Notes: generated by a model from the sequence alone, not told the origin. A stretch of DNA of 64,000 bases from Clostridium sp. 'deep sea' (GCF_014931565.1 NZ_CP063353.1:1984001-2048000); one strand, 5' to 3'. Counted from the stretch's first letter, positions 1-9,388 are shown. Numbers and translations: made by a program.

Positions 1-417
1 GTTACTAGTATTAACCGAGCGACCTGCCTTAGAAACAAATTTAGTTATAACATTTAAGAGTTTTTCAGTGCTTTCGAAGGTCTCTGGATACCTTGTTAAT
101 ACTCCCTTTTTTTCAATAAAAATATTTTGATAACCGTTTATCATTATTTCTGTTATATCACTATCTGCAATTAGTTTATCTATTAAACTTAAACCTCTAA
201 TTGAGTTATAAATGTCTGTTTCTATTGAACTTCTTTCTACAAAGTTTAATTTAGATAAATAGATAAATAGCTCTATGTTATTTGCTTTAGCTTGTTTTTT
301 TTGGGCAATCATTTCAGTTATAATTTCGTGTTTAAGCTCTTCTTCACTCATGGCTAATACATAAGAACGATCCTGTAGTATCTTAGCTACTCTTGTAATA
401 AATTTTGATTTAATCAT
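1..417 (-). CDS. cpaF: CpaF/TadA-type pilus secretion ATPase, N-terminal part (cut by window edge)
   Basis: Reading the minus strand from an ATG at 415-417 gives 139 codons with no stop before the window edge, so only the N-terminus is present. It contains the stretch LIADSDITEIMINGYQNIF followed by IEKKG, typical of the N-terminal domain of CpaF/TadA ATPases that power Tad/Flp pilus or type II-like secretion. The Walker motifs would lie beyond the edge. It follows the CpaE-like gene by 9 bases in the same direction, the usual order in tad operons. Family assignment is firm. Whether it assembles a pilus or another secretion fibre cannot be told from this fragment. Confidence 0.85.
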   Translation of the reverse strand, partial: MIKSKFITRVAKILQDRSYVLAMSEEELKHEIITEMIAQKKQAKANNIELFIYLSKLNFVERSSIETDIYNSIRGLSLIDKLIADSDITEIMINGYQNIFIEKKGVLTRYPETFESTEKLLNVITKFVSKAGRSVNTSN

Positions 418-426
418 TTATTTAAC

Positions 427-1464
427 CTAGCTATTAATGTTAATTGTTATATTATTGGCAATATGTTCTATTAACTCTAAGGGGTTATTAAAATGCACTT
501 TAGAAACAGTAGCTATAATAGGAATATCATAAAATTGCGGAATATTATCTTGTAAACTTTTGTTATAAACTAACCTAAGCTTGTGTTTATATTGCTCATA
601 GATAAAGCCACTATTTTTAAATATTTTAAACTTGGTATCCGATACATGATTATTTTCATTAACAACTACAATTTGGTTAGCTATATCAAAAATACTAAGG
701 TAGTTTTGATTTATATAACTAGAGCAATCAATAATTAGGTAGTCACAGACCATTGTAGTAGCTAATATGTTTATTAACTGTAGCAAGTCCTCTGTTGTTA
801 AGGCCTCTAAATCGAGCAAGCTATCTACATCATTTATATAATAAATACCAGTATTAGGATCTTTTCTTTTTAAAGCCTCTGCTTTTAAAGCTGCATTTTT
901 ATTGTTTTTTAAAACCATAAAAAGCTCACTTAAACCCCCACTTTGATTAGTATTTAAATAAACACCTGTAGATGGATAGTTTTCTAAGTTTAAATAAAAA
1001 GCTTTTTTGCCAAGTAAAGTAAACTTTCTTGCTAAAGAGATTGCTATTGTCGATTTTCCAACCCCTCCAGAGGCAGAGTAAACACAAATAATTTGGCTCT
1101 TGTTATTGTTTATATGTAGGTTATTTGGATTAACCTCCGAATAAAGGCTATATATTTGTTTAATTATATTTGAAACACGCTGATATTTATTAATTAAATT
1201 TATGTTTTGTGCTATTTCGGAATTTAATATCTCACTATTATGTGATAATAAAGCAACTAGTTTAATATTATTAATGTTTAGTTTTTCTGTATAAAATTCT
1301 TCACAAAGCAATAGTATATCTATATTATTTTCACTGAGATAGTTTACTAATAAATTAAGATCAGTAATTACTTTTATGGTAAATTTACTATTAGTACTTT
1401 GAACAATTTTTGAGCTTAATCTTGATGAATATTCAGCATCACAGTCTGCAATAACTAATTTCAC
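427..1464 (-). CDS. cpaE: CpaE-like pilus assembly ATPase
   Basis: This 345-residue protein has a receiver-like N-terminal part (about residues 1-105) and a MinD/ParA-type ATPase domain. Its deviant Walker A SASGGVGKST lies near residues 130-139, and a later LIIDC strand carries the usual Asp. CpaE proteins act in assembly or polar placement of Tad/Flp pili on the inner face of the membrane. The start is a GTG preceded by AGGAG with 8 bases of spacing. It is directly upstream of cpaF, so the two are probably co-transcribed. The ATPase call is certain. The CpaE name rests on the domain pair and the neighbour. Confidence 0.85.
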   Translation of the reverse strand: MKLVIADCDAEYSSRLSSKIVQSTNSKFTIKVITDLNLLVNYLSENNIDILLLCEEFYTEKLNINNIKLVALLSHNSEILNSEIAQNINLINKYQRVSNIIKQIYSLYSEVNPNNLHINNNKSQIICVYSASGGVGKSTIAISLARKFTLLGKKAFYLNLENYPSTGVYLNTNQSGGLSELFMVLKNNKNAALKAEALKRKDPNTGIYYINDVDSLLDLEALTTEDLLQLINILATTMVCDYLIIDCSSYINQNYLSIFDIANQIVVVNENNHVSDTKFKIFKNSGFIYEQYKHKLRLVYNKSLQDNIPQFYDIPIIATVSKVHFNNPLELIEHIANNITININS

Positions 1465-1921
1465 TAAACCATCTCCTAAAATTAAAATATACTAAAATAG
1501 ACATTATAAATTTATACATTTTTATTATTTTTACCTTTATACAATAAATAATATGTTAATTGTATATGAATTTTACTGAAAACTCAACCTTTTTTTTACA
1601 TAGAAATTTAATTTAGTAATTAAAGATTTCATTTATATTTTAAAGGCATTATTGCTTTACATAATTATTTATTATATTTACACCTTATATGACTTGTTTA
1701 TTGTAATTTTATTTATATTATATTATGTTTTAATTTTTACTATTATCTTACAAAAGAAACCCATTGTTATAACATAAATTTATTATTGCGAAAGGCACAG
1801 TGGAAAAATAAAAAAGTTATCAAAACCAAGTTAAGGCATTCATGATTTAAGCTAATAGAATGGTTAATTAACTGCACAAGGTATCTTGCCTTATGGTTAC
1901 AGTTTATTGTTAATGCACTAT
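1465..1921. other. AT-rich intergenic region upstream of cpaE
   Basis: About 460 bases lie between the pilus operon start and the terminator of the ABC exporter. The sequence is very AT-rich. No open frame with a ribosome site and no recognisable RNA gene or known riboswitch consensus was seen. It should hold the promoter of the pilus operon, but I could not identify a convincing -35/-10 pair. Confidence 0.4.
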
Positions 1922-1965
1922 ATAAAAAATAGCCAGCAAATAAAAAAAATTTATTTGCTGGCTAT
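1922..1965 (-). terminator. Intrinsic terminator of the radical SAM/ABC exporter operon
   Basis: A 16-bp perfect stem (1929-1944 with 1950-1965) has a 5-base loop. Read on the minus strand it is followed by a run of U (complement of 1923-1928). It lies just past the stop of the ABC exporter. Confidence 0.85.
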
Positions 1966-1983
1966 ACCCTTACTGTGAATATA

Positions 1984-3672
1984 TTATAGCTTATCTGCTG
2001 CACAAAAACTGTTATTATTAGTTTTAGACTTACTTATTACTTGCTGTTTATCTAAATCTATAATAACATCACACATATCAAATACTTTGTTTTTATGAGA
2101 TATAATAAATACAATTTTATTATGATAATACTGTTTTATATTACTTAATAGTGTTTCCTCAGTTTTAGAATCTAGGGCACTATTCATTTCATCTAATATA
2201 AGAACGTCACTATCCTTAAGTATTGATTGAGCTAGAGATATAAGTTGTTTTTCACCACCAGATAAATTTAAGTTTTTTTCGTTAACAATTGTTTCATAAC
2301 TATGTTTAAGTTTTATAACTTTTTTATGTAATCCTATTGCCTTAGATACTTGATAGGCTTCTTTTTTTTCGACCCTTCCAAAACATGTTAAATTGTCTAT
2401 AATAGATCCCTTAAACAATTTCACATCTTGTAAAACATAAGATATTCTATTTAAGATACCAGCTTCACTAAATTTGTTAATATTGGCGTCATTCATAAAA
2501 ACATTGTCTACTTTAAAAAATCCACATATTAAGTATGTTAAGGTAGTTTTACCTGTTCCATTGCCACCTCTTATACCTATAACATCTCCACTCTTTGCTA
2601 CAAAAGAGATATTATTAAGTAATCTTTTTTTTTGTCTTATAAATGTAACATTTTTAAACTCTATTTTTTTAATTTTATCTATATCACTTAAACTACTACT
2701 ATTTAAGTTAGTTTCAAAATGATTAAGAAAATCAGAAATACGGGAGAATGAGGTCTCTATGTCTTTTAGTAATATATCTATTTCAATAAGTCGCATAAGT
2801 CTATTAGATAGCTGAATTGAATAGCTATATAACGAAAAAATAGATCCAATACTAATTCTATTATATATATGTAAGATACCTCCAACTATTAATGATGATA
2901 TCCTAAATAATGAAGATAAAAAAAAGCTAATATTTTTAATAATACTAGAGACAATTTTTATTTTCATGTGATTTTTTAGATTTTCTTGATTTTTGTTTTT
3001 AAGAATTGAGACTGATCTACTCTCTAGAGACAATACTTTTACTGTAAAGAAGTTAGCAAGATAATTTTTTATCTCCTTTAGTAAATTTTCTTCGGAATTT
3101 TTATATAGCTTATAGTATTTTTTTAAAGGCTTTGACATTATTCGTTGAAAAATGCCAATTAAAATAAAAATTGATAAAACTATTAATGATAACTGTAAGT
3201 TAATCAATAACATTACTACAATAGTTACTATGGTGTGTAGCAATAAATCTATAAATGTAATCATACTTGAAAATATTTTTTCTATTCTTTCTGTATCTCT
3301 AATGACTTTAGAGATAATTTCACCATCCTCTTTGTCTTGTATTTTAATCATTTTAGAATTAATAATTGTTTCATAGCAGTATGTTCTTATATCATTTTCG
3401 ATAGATTTATTGACCTTTTCAAATAACACCTCTAGTAAAACTGATGTAATGTTCCAAACCAAATATATAGTAATTAATATCAATAAATATCTCATTAAAA
3501 ATGTTAAATTTGTACTATTGTTTTCTAAAGATGTAATAACTCTACCTAATAAATATGGAACTGATACTACACATGTCAAAACTATTAGCTTTAATATAAT
3601 TATTAAGGATATTTTACGTTTATAAGGTTTTATAAATTTTAGTATATTATTATACAAGCTTTTGTTAAACAT
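1984..3672 (-). CDS. ABC exporter, fused membrane and ATPase domains
   Basis: This 562-residue half-transporter has an N-terminal membrane domain of about six helices (to roughly residue 310) and a C-terminal ATPase. The ATPase has Walker A GGNGTGKTT, signature LSGGEKQ and Walker B DVLILDE. It would act as a dimer in the membrane to export a substrate. There is no N-terminal C39 peptidase domain, so any exported peptide would have to be cleaved by another enzyme or exported whole. The start ATG is preceded by GAGGAG. The gene follows a radical SAM/SPASM gene by 39 bases, which suggests export of a peptide modified by that enzyme; this is inference from context. A multidrug-type exporter is the alternative. 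Confidence 0.9.
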   Translation of the reverse strand: MFNKSLYNNILKFIKPYKRKISLIIILKLIVLTCVVSVPYLLGRVITSLENNSTNLTFLMRYLLILITIYLVWNITSVLLEVLFEKVNKSIENDIRTYCYETIINSKMIKIQDKEDGEIISKVIRDTERIEKIFSSMITFIDLLLHTIVTIVVMLLINLQLSLIVLSIFILIGIFQRIMSKPLKKYYKLYKNSEENLLKEIKNYLANFFTVKVLSLESRSVSILKNKNQENLKNHMKIKIVSSIIKNISFFLSSLFRISSLIVGGILHIYNRISIGSIFSLYSYSIQLSNRLMRLIEIDILLKDIETSFSRISDFLNHFETNLNSSSLSDIDKIKKIEFKNVTFIRQKKRLLNNISFVAKSGDVIGIRGGNGTGKTTLTYLICGFFKVDNVFMNDANINKFSEAGILNRISYVLQDVKLFKGSIIDNLTCFGRVEKKEAYQVSKAIGLHKKVIKLKHSYETIVNEKNLNLSGGEKQLISLAQSILKDSDVLILDEMNSALDSKTEETLLSNIKQYYHNKIVFIISHKNKVFDMCDVIIDLDKQQVISKSKTNNNSFCAADKL

Positions 3673-3711
3673 TATGTTAGTCTCCTCAACTATAATAATC
3701 TATATTAAAGT

Positions 3712-5055
3712 TTAAGCTAAATTAGATTTTATATATTCAATTAATTTCTCCTCTACTCTAACATTCATTTTAACAACGCTTATAGGACATTTAGTGCAAT
3801 ATTCATTAGGTAACGAGTTAAGATACTCAAGATTTCTTTCTAAAATATCATTGTAGTTATCCGTTTTTATATTACCTAAACATTTAGATAATCGTTCTGC
3901 ATGACAACTACATGGGTAAACATTGCCGTTGGGTAAAATGTATATTTGGGTTGGAGAGCAGTGACACTTACTCATTTTTACATTTTTATTATATTGTTCA
4001 TTTACAAAGTTTTCAATTATCTCGTTTACAGGTTTTTTATACATGTTTTGATTAAGAGGGTTACCAAATGAGTCAAAATCAAAAAAATCAAGATTATTTT
4101 TATTTAAAAACTCTTTCCACTTATTTTCACAGTAGGGTATTGTTTTATTAATAAAAGTACTCCAATCTTCATTAGTAGGCATTAAATATCTATTCTTTTC
4201 TCCCCCTAAAGGTATTAAATGTACACTCATTAAATTTCTTATAGATTCCTCACTCATAATTTCTTGATGATCATTTAAAAAATTAATTAAAAAATCTATT
4301 AAGTCTCCAAAACCATTTACATTAATACTTGTTGCAACAACATTATAAAATATTCTTGGACTATTGCTATTTAATAATTGTTTATACCTAATTAACAGGT
4401 AAATACTGAATAATGTTCTGGTAAAAGCCCCTTCAGTTACAATATCATCAAATTTAAGTTCATCCGATACATCAAAAGATACTCTGATAGAATTTATTCC
4501 ACTATTTATAAGATCAACAACATTATCAGTATTTAATAAATGTAAGTTTGAATTTATGTTTATGTAAGTGCCCTTACTATTAAGGTAAGCTATTAAACCA
4601 TTTTTACCATACAATTTTTTTGCCCAAAGCATTGGCTCCCCACCACTAATAGAATAGTAAAAATTATTTAACACTGTATTTTTATAAAGATCATCCATAA
4701 ATTTTTTATAATCTTCTAAACTTGCTTTTTCGGATATATACTTTTGGTCACAATAAACACATCTATCTTTACCCATTAAATTGCAATCTGTAGTTAACCT
4801 AGTTCCTATAAATGTAATAATTCTGTTGTTGTTATTAAGATAATTTGACCAATCGGCTAAGATACTAAGCAGATTGTTTACATTTTTATTGCCTTTTTTT
4901 ATTTCAGTTAGTACTCTATAACCGTTCATTTTAACTAGTTTGTCTACTACCACATCAACAAGATTATTTAAGGCAGTTATATTATAGTTGCTGTTTTCGA
5001 GTGGCTTCTTTGCTTGATACTTAAATAAACCTTTATAAAAATTAGGTATTTTCAT
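3712..5055 (-). CDS. Radical SAM/SPASM domain protein
   Basis: The protein is 447 residues from the ATG at 5055. An upstream in-frame GTG at 5067 overlaps the AAGGAG ribosome site, so the ATG is preferred. The radical SAM cluster motif is an unusual C-x7-C-x2-C (C91, C99, C102), followed by an SGGEPM motif. The C-terminal third is rich in Cys (CHC, YPCSC, a later C, and CTKC), as in SPASM domains that hold extra Fe-S clusters. Such enzymes modify peptides (thioether, C-C or epimer formation) or activate sulfatases. No sulfatase is nearby, while an ABC exporter follows directly. Peptide maturation is therefore the most likely role, but the substrate is unknown. Confidence 0.88.
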   Translation of the reverse strand: MKIPNFYKGLFKYQAKKPLENSNYNITALNNLVDVVVDKLVKMNGYRVLTEIKKGNKNVNNLLSILADWSNYLNNNNRIITFIGTRLTTDCNLMGKDRCVYCDQKYISEKASLEDYKKFMDDLYKNTVLNNFYYSISGGEPMLWAKKLYGKNGLIAYLNSKGTYININSNLHLLNTDNVVDLINSGINSIRVSFDVSDELKFDDIVTEGAFTRTLFSIYLLIRYKQLLNSNSPRIFYNVVATSINVNGFGDLIDFLINFLNDHQEIMSEESIRNLMSVHLIPLGGEKNRYLMPTNEDWSTFINKTIPYCENKWKEFLNKNNLDFFDFDSFGNPLNQNMYKKPVNEIIENFVNEQYNKNVKMSKCHCSPTQIYILPNGNVYPCSCHAERLSKCLGNIKTDNYNDILERNLEYLNSLPNEYCTKCPISVVKMNVRVEEKLIEYIKSNLA

Positions 5056-5507
5056 GATTTTTTGCACTCCTTATGTTTAGCAATGTTTATATTCTCTAAT
5101 CTACAAAAGTTGAATATAATTTTGTTATCACCATTGTTTGCCTATTTATATATATACTTGAGAATTACTAATAGAACTAACAAATTAAATATCTTCCATT
5201 TTGCTAGTTAAAAAGCTAAATATGTAGAAAACTATTAAATTGAGTAGGTAACAACTAAAAAATAAATTGAGAAAGAAAAGTTATTTATATGTTGGCAGTT
5301 AAACTTATTATTTTGAAGTTTTTGTAAGGTAAGAAATAAAAGGCTAGTTTAAAACTATTATTAAATTATGTGGAATGGGTTTCTATATTATTCTGTGTTA
5401 TAGCAAATATATTTTATAGAAGTTATTTAATACAATTCACCAAATGAGGGTTTGTACATATTATACAGTAGGTATGTCTTATTTAAGGCACCAAAGGAGG
5501 GATAGCT
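5056..5507. other. AT-rich divergent intergenic region
   Basis: This 450-base gap lies between the radical SAM gene (minus) and the small Cys-rich gene (plus). I looked for a precursor peptide on both strands. The only frames are 11-26 codons long and lack ribosome sites, for example a 12-codon minus-strand frame ending about 20 bases before the radical SAM start. It presumably holds the two divergent promoters. Confidence 0.4.
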
Positions 5508-5699
5508 GTGAATACTTTTTGTAAATATATTAGAGAAGCAGGCTTGATGGAGCTAGAATTATATAAAAAATATAAAATTTTAGCAAGAACAGCTCCTAAC
5601 ATTAGAGTTCGTCGTTTAATGTGTTATTACGCTAAAAATAGCTTATGCAAATATTATTGCGATAAAAAAATATATGAGAGATACTGTTTACTTCAATAG
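5508..5699 (+). CDS. Small Cys-rich, basic protein of unknown function
   Basis: This 63-residue protein starts at GTG with a near-perfect ribosome site (AAAGGAGG, 7 bases away), which makes it a convincing gene despite its size. It has five cysteines (C5, C39, C47, C51, C59), many Tyr and Lys/Arg, and no signal peptide. I do not recognise the family. It lies divergent from the radical SAM/ABC exporter pair. It could be a substrate or accessory of that pair, or simply an independent small protein; nothing in the sequence decides this. It lacks an obvious leader/core division such as a GG cleavage site. Confidence 0.7.
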   Translation: MNTFCKYIREAGLMELELYKKYKILARTAPNIRVRRLMCYYAKNSLCKYYCDKKIYERYCLLQ

Positions 5700-5743
5700 T
5701 TAAAAAGAGGTCGCAATTATAGTGATAAACTAAAAATAGACGA

Positions 5744-5781
5744 CAAAAAAAGGTACTATGATACAATTATCATGGTACCTT
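5744..5781 (-). terminator. Terminator of the SLH protein gene
   Basis: A 14-bp stem (5750-5763 with 5768-5781, one wobble) has a CAAT loop. Read on the minus strand it is followed by six or more U. It follows the SLH gene and may also stop plus-strand transcripts from the small Cys-rich gene. Confidence 0.8.
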
Positions 5782-5830
5782 AAGTATTAATACATGAAGT
5801 TCAATAAAGCACTAAAATATCCCTAAGATA

Positions 5831-8314
5831 TTAGTCAGCCTTTATCATCCAGTCGTTTACATCATTCCATTCTACATAGCCCTCTGCAGTTTTGTCTAAC
5901 ACTAGTTTATAAATATATATTATGCCATTACTTTTTTGCTGAATTATGTAAACACTGTCTCCTTTTAAATGAATAAAACAGCCAATTTCTCCATCTGTTA
6001 TACTAGATATTTGCTCTCTTAATAGTTGACTGCCTTTATGAAATGCTAAAGATCCCGCAATACAAGAGTCTTTAAATAAGCTAGGATATCTTTGTGAGAG
6101 CTTACTTTGCTCCTGACTTGGGTAGTAAATATAATCATTTATATCAAGCTTAAGTTCCTTAACCATAACATTTGTGTACTGTTTGGGAGCAGCAAATATC
6201 TCGTACTCTTGTTGTGGAAGTAGCTGCTGAATACTCCATACGGGAAAAACTTTAGTGCTATTTTTGCTTTCATACATATACATTTCTTTATTAAACAAGT
6301 ATGCTGTTTTTTTGCCATTGATTAATTTGCAAATTGCGTATGCTTTACTGCCATCTTTTTTTATTAATACACTAGGGTAATTATCATCATATTTATCCTG
6401 AATATCATAAGCTCTATCTACTGCTTTAAGCAATTTTTCACCTAAATCCCAGGTTTCATTAACTAATGGGCCTGCCTGATTGTAAGCAAATACAGAACTT
6501 TTTTCATAAGGATAGTACACATAATCTGAGCTATTTATTTTTAAATCATCAATTATACTTTGATCTTCGTAGGGTATTTTAGCTACTTGCTGTTTATATT
6601 CTGGATAAACCATTTTAGAAATCCACTTATCACTATCTTCTGAATACGTATACTTTATAACTATTAACTTATTGGGGTTATCATTTTGGGTAGTTACCCC
6701 ATAAGCTTCAGATGAATTTTTATGAATAAAATAGGATGGATAAAAGCTACCCACTCCTCCCCTTTTCGAAAGGTTCATTTTTGTCATCTCTAAACTCATT
6801 ATTTTTGATGGATTAACTACTAGAGCTGGTAATTGAGATTTTGTAAAATCCAATGGAGCATATAAATAATTATTTTCATCTATTTTAAGCTGCTTAAATA
6901 TTTCACTAATGTTATTGCCAAAGATGTTAAATTTGCTACTCGCAGATTTAAGTTCTGTTTTTATTTCTTTAATTTTCCATTTATTATCAATATCTTTTTG
7001 GATTTTTAACACTTGATAATATCCATTGTTTTTTATATTAATAGCATATATACAGCTTTTATCTTTAGCTATCCAGTAGGCAAAGGGTTTATCACCTGCA
7101 TTATAATATTGGTATTGTAGTTCTACTAAATTGTCCTTTATTGAACAATATTCATCGCTGTTATACTGCTTTAAAGGTTCTGCGTTTTTAGTGAGTAAAT
7201 CATTTAAGTGGTCGGGTGCATATACATTGTAGGTATTAAAATTAAGGTGTAATTCATTGGCCATGGGCATATAGGCCTTTAGTTGTTCTGTAAGCTCTAA
7301 TTGTTTTTGCTTCTGCTTTTCTTGTTTTAGCTTAGCTATTTCCTTAGATCTATCATAATATAAAACCTGCTCTATATTTGCTACCACCAAACTATTATCT
7401 TCTTTGTAGATTCTGCTTTTATATACAACATAGTCTTGATTTAAGTTTAACATACCATAGTATATATGAGTTGTTTGCCTATCAATCCAAATATTGGGTG
7501 GCATAGGTCTATCCTTGTTCTGCATGTTTTTATCTGCACAATCCTCAATACGTTTGACTATACATTTACCTAAATCGGGGTTGCCTAAATTAGAAGGGGT
7601 TCTCCCAAGAATTAGGTCTGATGAATTTGTTGAATCATAATAATAGTACTTTTGGACATTAAGTTTAAGTAGTTTAAATATATCTTTACTGGTATCATTT
7701 TGATACATATTTAACATTGATCCAATAAACTTTTCTCTAACTAAATCTTGTATAAAAGTAAGAGCCATTAACCTTGTAATGGGCTTATCTTCCTTGATAT
7801 ATGCCTCCCACAGGATATTTTCTTTTACTAAGGTATTTAGCTGACTCCTTAACTGCTCATTGATATTTGGTAAATCTTTTATATTTGCTAAATAATCTTT
7901 ATTGGCGGGTTTAAAACCATAAAGCTTATACAGCATAGGTGTTATTGTAAGGTAAGTAAGCGCTTCATTGCCATTTAGTTTTTCTTCATTATACAAGTAT
8001 TTATTTGCAACAGCTGTTTTAACTTCTTGATAAAACCAGTCTGTCTCTGCTACGTCTGTAAAAGTAATAAAGGCAGAGCCTTTTAATTCTAAAGCTCTGT
8101 TAATCATGGTTATAAACTCTGCCTTTGTAATCTTTTCATTAAGTCTTAAAGTGTTATCTTGATAACCTTGTACTATACCAAGTTGGTTCCAAATTAAATA
8201 TGTATCTTCCTGATCTTTTTCAATATCGCTAAATGCAAATGCCCTAAGTGCTGGCAATATTGTTAGCAATAATAGTGCCACTATTAGTAAACTAAGCAAT
8301 ATTTTTTTTATCAT
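5831..8314 (-). CDS. SLH-domain surface protein
   Basis: This 827-residue protein has an N-terminal signal peptide (a basic start, then a long Leu/Ile/Val-rich segment ending near residue 26). It is followed by two clear and one weaker S-layer homology modules (about residues 28-180, with FSDIEKD and FTDVAETDWFY). SLH modules bind pyruvylated secondary wall polymer, so the protein should sit on the cell surface. The remaining 640 residues show no domain I recognise. They contain repeated blocks of the type LKINSSDYVYYP / LKLDINDYIYYP / LKIDENNYLYAP, suggesting several related modules in a Tyr- and Lys-rich surface domain. CsaB, encoded at 22.5-23.6 kb, would make its anchor. The start has a GAGGTG site. 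Confidence 0.88.
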   Translation of the reverse strand: MIKKILLSLLIVALLLLTILPALRAFAFSDIEKDQEDTYLIWNQLGIVQGYQDNTLRLNEKITKAEFITMINRALELKGSAFITFTDVAETDWFYQEVKTAVANKYLYNEEKLNGNEALTYLTITPMLYKLYGFKPANKDYLANIKDLPNINEQLRSQLNTLVKENILWEAYIKEDKPITRLMALTFIQDLVREKFIGSMLNMYQNDTSKDIFKLLKLNVQKYYYYDSTNSSDLILGRTPSNLGNPDLGKCIVKRIEDCADKNMQNKDRPMPPNIWIDRQTTHIYYGMLNLNQDYVVYKSRIYKEDNSLVVANIEQVLYYDRSKEIAKLKQEKQKQKQLELTEQLKAYMPMANELHLNFNTYNVYAPDHLNDLLTKNAEPLKQYNSDEYCSIKDNLVELQYQYYNAGDKPFAYWIAKDKSCIYAINIKNNGYYQVLKIQKDIDNKWKIKEIKTELKSASSKFNIFGNNISEIFKQLKIDENNYLYAPLDFTKSQLPALVVNPSKIMSLEMTKMNLSKRGGVGSFYPSYFIHKNSSEAYGVTTQNDNPNKLIVIKYTYSEDSDKWISKMVYPEYKQQVAKIPYEDQSIIDDLKINSSDYVYYPYEKSSVFAYNQAGPLVNETWDLGEKLLKAVDRAYDIQDKYDDNYPSVLIKKDGSKAYAICKLINGKKTAYLFNKEMYMYESKNSTKVFPVWSIQQLLPQQEYEIFAAPKQYTNVMVKELKLDINDYIYYPSQEQSKLSQRYPSLFKDSCIAGSLAFHKGSQLLREQISSITDGEIGCFIHLKGDSVYIIQQKSNGIIYIYKLVLDKTAEGYVEWNDVNDWMIKAD

Positions 8315-8439
8315 TATACTTCACCTCATAAATTATTATTAAGCTAAGTTCTTGTAATTTTAGACTAAATAATTTCTTTGTTTTAGCAAATATAGTACAC
8401 CTTTAGTATACACCACATTTTTATTTAGTTCTATGGTAT

Positions 8440-8468
8440 GAAAAAACTTGCTCAAAAAGAGCAAGTTT
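8440..8468 (-). terminator. Terminator of the tRNA-Ser/SRP RNA transcript
   Basis: A perfect 10-bp stem (8444-8453 with 8459-8468) has an A-rich loop. On the minus strand it is followed by a U run. It lies 12 bases past the 3' end of the SRP RNA. Confidence 0.88.
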
Positions 8469-8480
8469 CTTAAAATTTAA

Positions 8481-8749
8481 TGCCGTGCCTTATATTCGAC
8501 AATATGCTTCCAAGTGTTACCCTAGTAGTTAGCTCGAGTCAGGCTACCCAACGGCACACAAGAGGGTTCGCTTACCGCTGCTTCCTTCCGGACCTGACGG
8601 GGTTCACAAATTCTTGTTGCGTCGGACCCAACTGTCAACACTACTTGCTAGGGTCAAGCCCCACAAACATAAGCCTCAGTATAAGCATTCAGCCCTGCTA
8701 TAGCGGATTGCAGGTTCAGGGCACCGCTAACTCCCCACCTAGCACGACA
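8481..8749 (-). ncRNA. ffs: Signal recognition particle RNA, large bacterial type
   Basis: The minus strand carries the conserved SRP domain IV core GGTCCGGAAGGAAGCAGC with its flanking helix, plus a 5' Alu-type region (GGTGCCCTGAACCTGCAATC). Closing ends GTCGTGC and GCACGGC pair with each other. A length near 269 bases is right for the large SRP RNA of Bacillus and Clostridia. This RNA scaffolds Ffh for co-translational membrane targeting. It follows tRNA-Ser and tadA in the same direction, an arrangement common in this group. Confidence 0.96.
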
Positions 8750-8763
8750 AACTTTATTTTTTA

Positions 8764-8853
8764 TGGCGGAGAGAGTGGGATTCGAACCCACGGAACGTGG
8801 ATACGTTCACTCGCCTTCCAAACGAGCGCCTTCGACCTCTCGGCCATCTCTCC
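8764..8853 (-). tRNA. tRNA-Ser (anticodon GGA)
   Basis: The minus strand folds into a class II tRNA: acceptor GGAGAGA/TCTCTCC, D-arm, anticodon stem CTCGT/GCGAG with GGA in the loop, long variable arm, T-arm GGTTCGAATCC, and encoded CCA. The length of 90 bases and the long variable arm fit tRNA-Ser. Confidence 0.96.
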
Positions 8854-8896
8854 GTATCATTTAATTACATTTAAAGTTTATCTGTGAATTATTTTT

Positions 8897-9388
8897 TTAA
8901 TCATTACGCTTATTACTAAAGAATATTTTTAATAAATCACTACACTCAGTAGCTAGTATTCCACTTAAAACCTCAGTGTTATTGGGTAAATGAGGTGTTC
9001 TTATTACATCTGCTATTGAGCCAACTACCCCTGCTTTAGGGTCTTTAGCACCATACACTAACTTACCTAAACGAGATTGTACAACTGCTCCAGCACACAT
9101 AATACAGGGTTCAAGTGTAACATAGAGTGTAATATCTGTCAATCTCCAGCCTTTTATAAACGCTGCGGCTTTACGTATAACAATCATTTCAGCATGGGCT
9201 GTAGGATCTGCCTTAGTCTCTCTTAAATTATGCCCACGAGCTATTATTTTATCATTATAAACAGCTATAGCACCCACAGGCACTTCACCTATATCAGCGG
9301 CTTTTTGAGCCTCTATTAAGGCCTCACGCATATATTTTTCATGATACTTTATTTGCTCTTTGCCAATTAACACAGCATAGTTCACCAC
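8897..9388 (-). CDS. tadA: tRNA-specific adenosine deaminase
   Basis: TadA converts A34 to inosine in the wobble position of tRNA-Arg(ACG). It has the zinc deaminase motifs H-A-E (H65, catalytic E67) and P-C-I-M-C (C95, C98), within a 163-residue frame from a GTG. The first 19 residues lack similarity to the usual N-terminus, and no ribosome site precedes the GTG. The true start may therefore be the internal ATG at residue 20 (near 9331), which gives the normal MREAL start. It lies upstream of tRNA-Ser and the SRP RNA. Confidence 0.93.
   Translation of the reverse strand: MVNYAVLIGKEQIKYHEKYMREALIEAQKAADIGEVPVGAIAVYNDKIIARGHNLRETKADPTAHAEMIVIRKAAAFIKGWRLTDITLYVTLEPCIMCAGAVVQSRLGKLVYGAKDPKAGVVGSIADVIRTPHLPNNTEVLSGILATECSDLLKIFFSNKRND

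Noticed and set aside
1741-1920. Possible riboswitch upstream of cpaE
   Set aside because: Some purine-rich words recall cyclic di-GMP riboswitches, but the conserved helices and loop-receptor pairs could not be found on either strand.
5068-5230. Precursor peptide upstream of the radical SAM gene
   Set aside because: Only an unsupported 12-codon frame without a ribosome site is present.
8480-8887. 135-codon plus-strand frame
   Set aside because: It is the antisense of the SRP RNA and tRNA-Ser; the peptide SGIRTHGTW is a well-known artefact of reading tRNA genes backwards.
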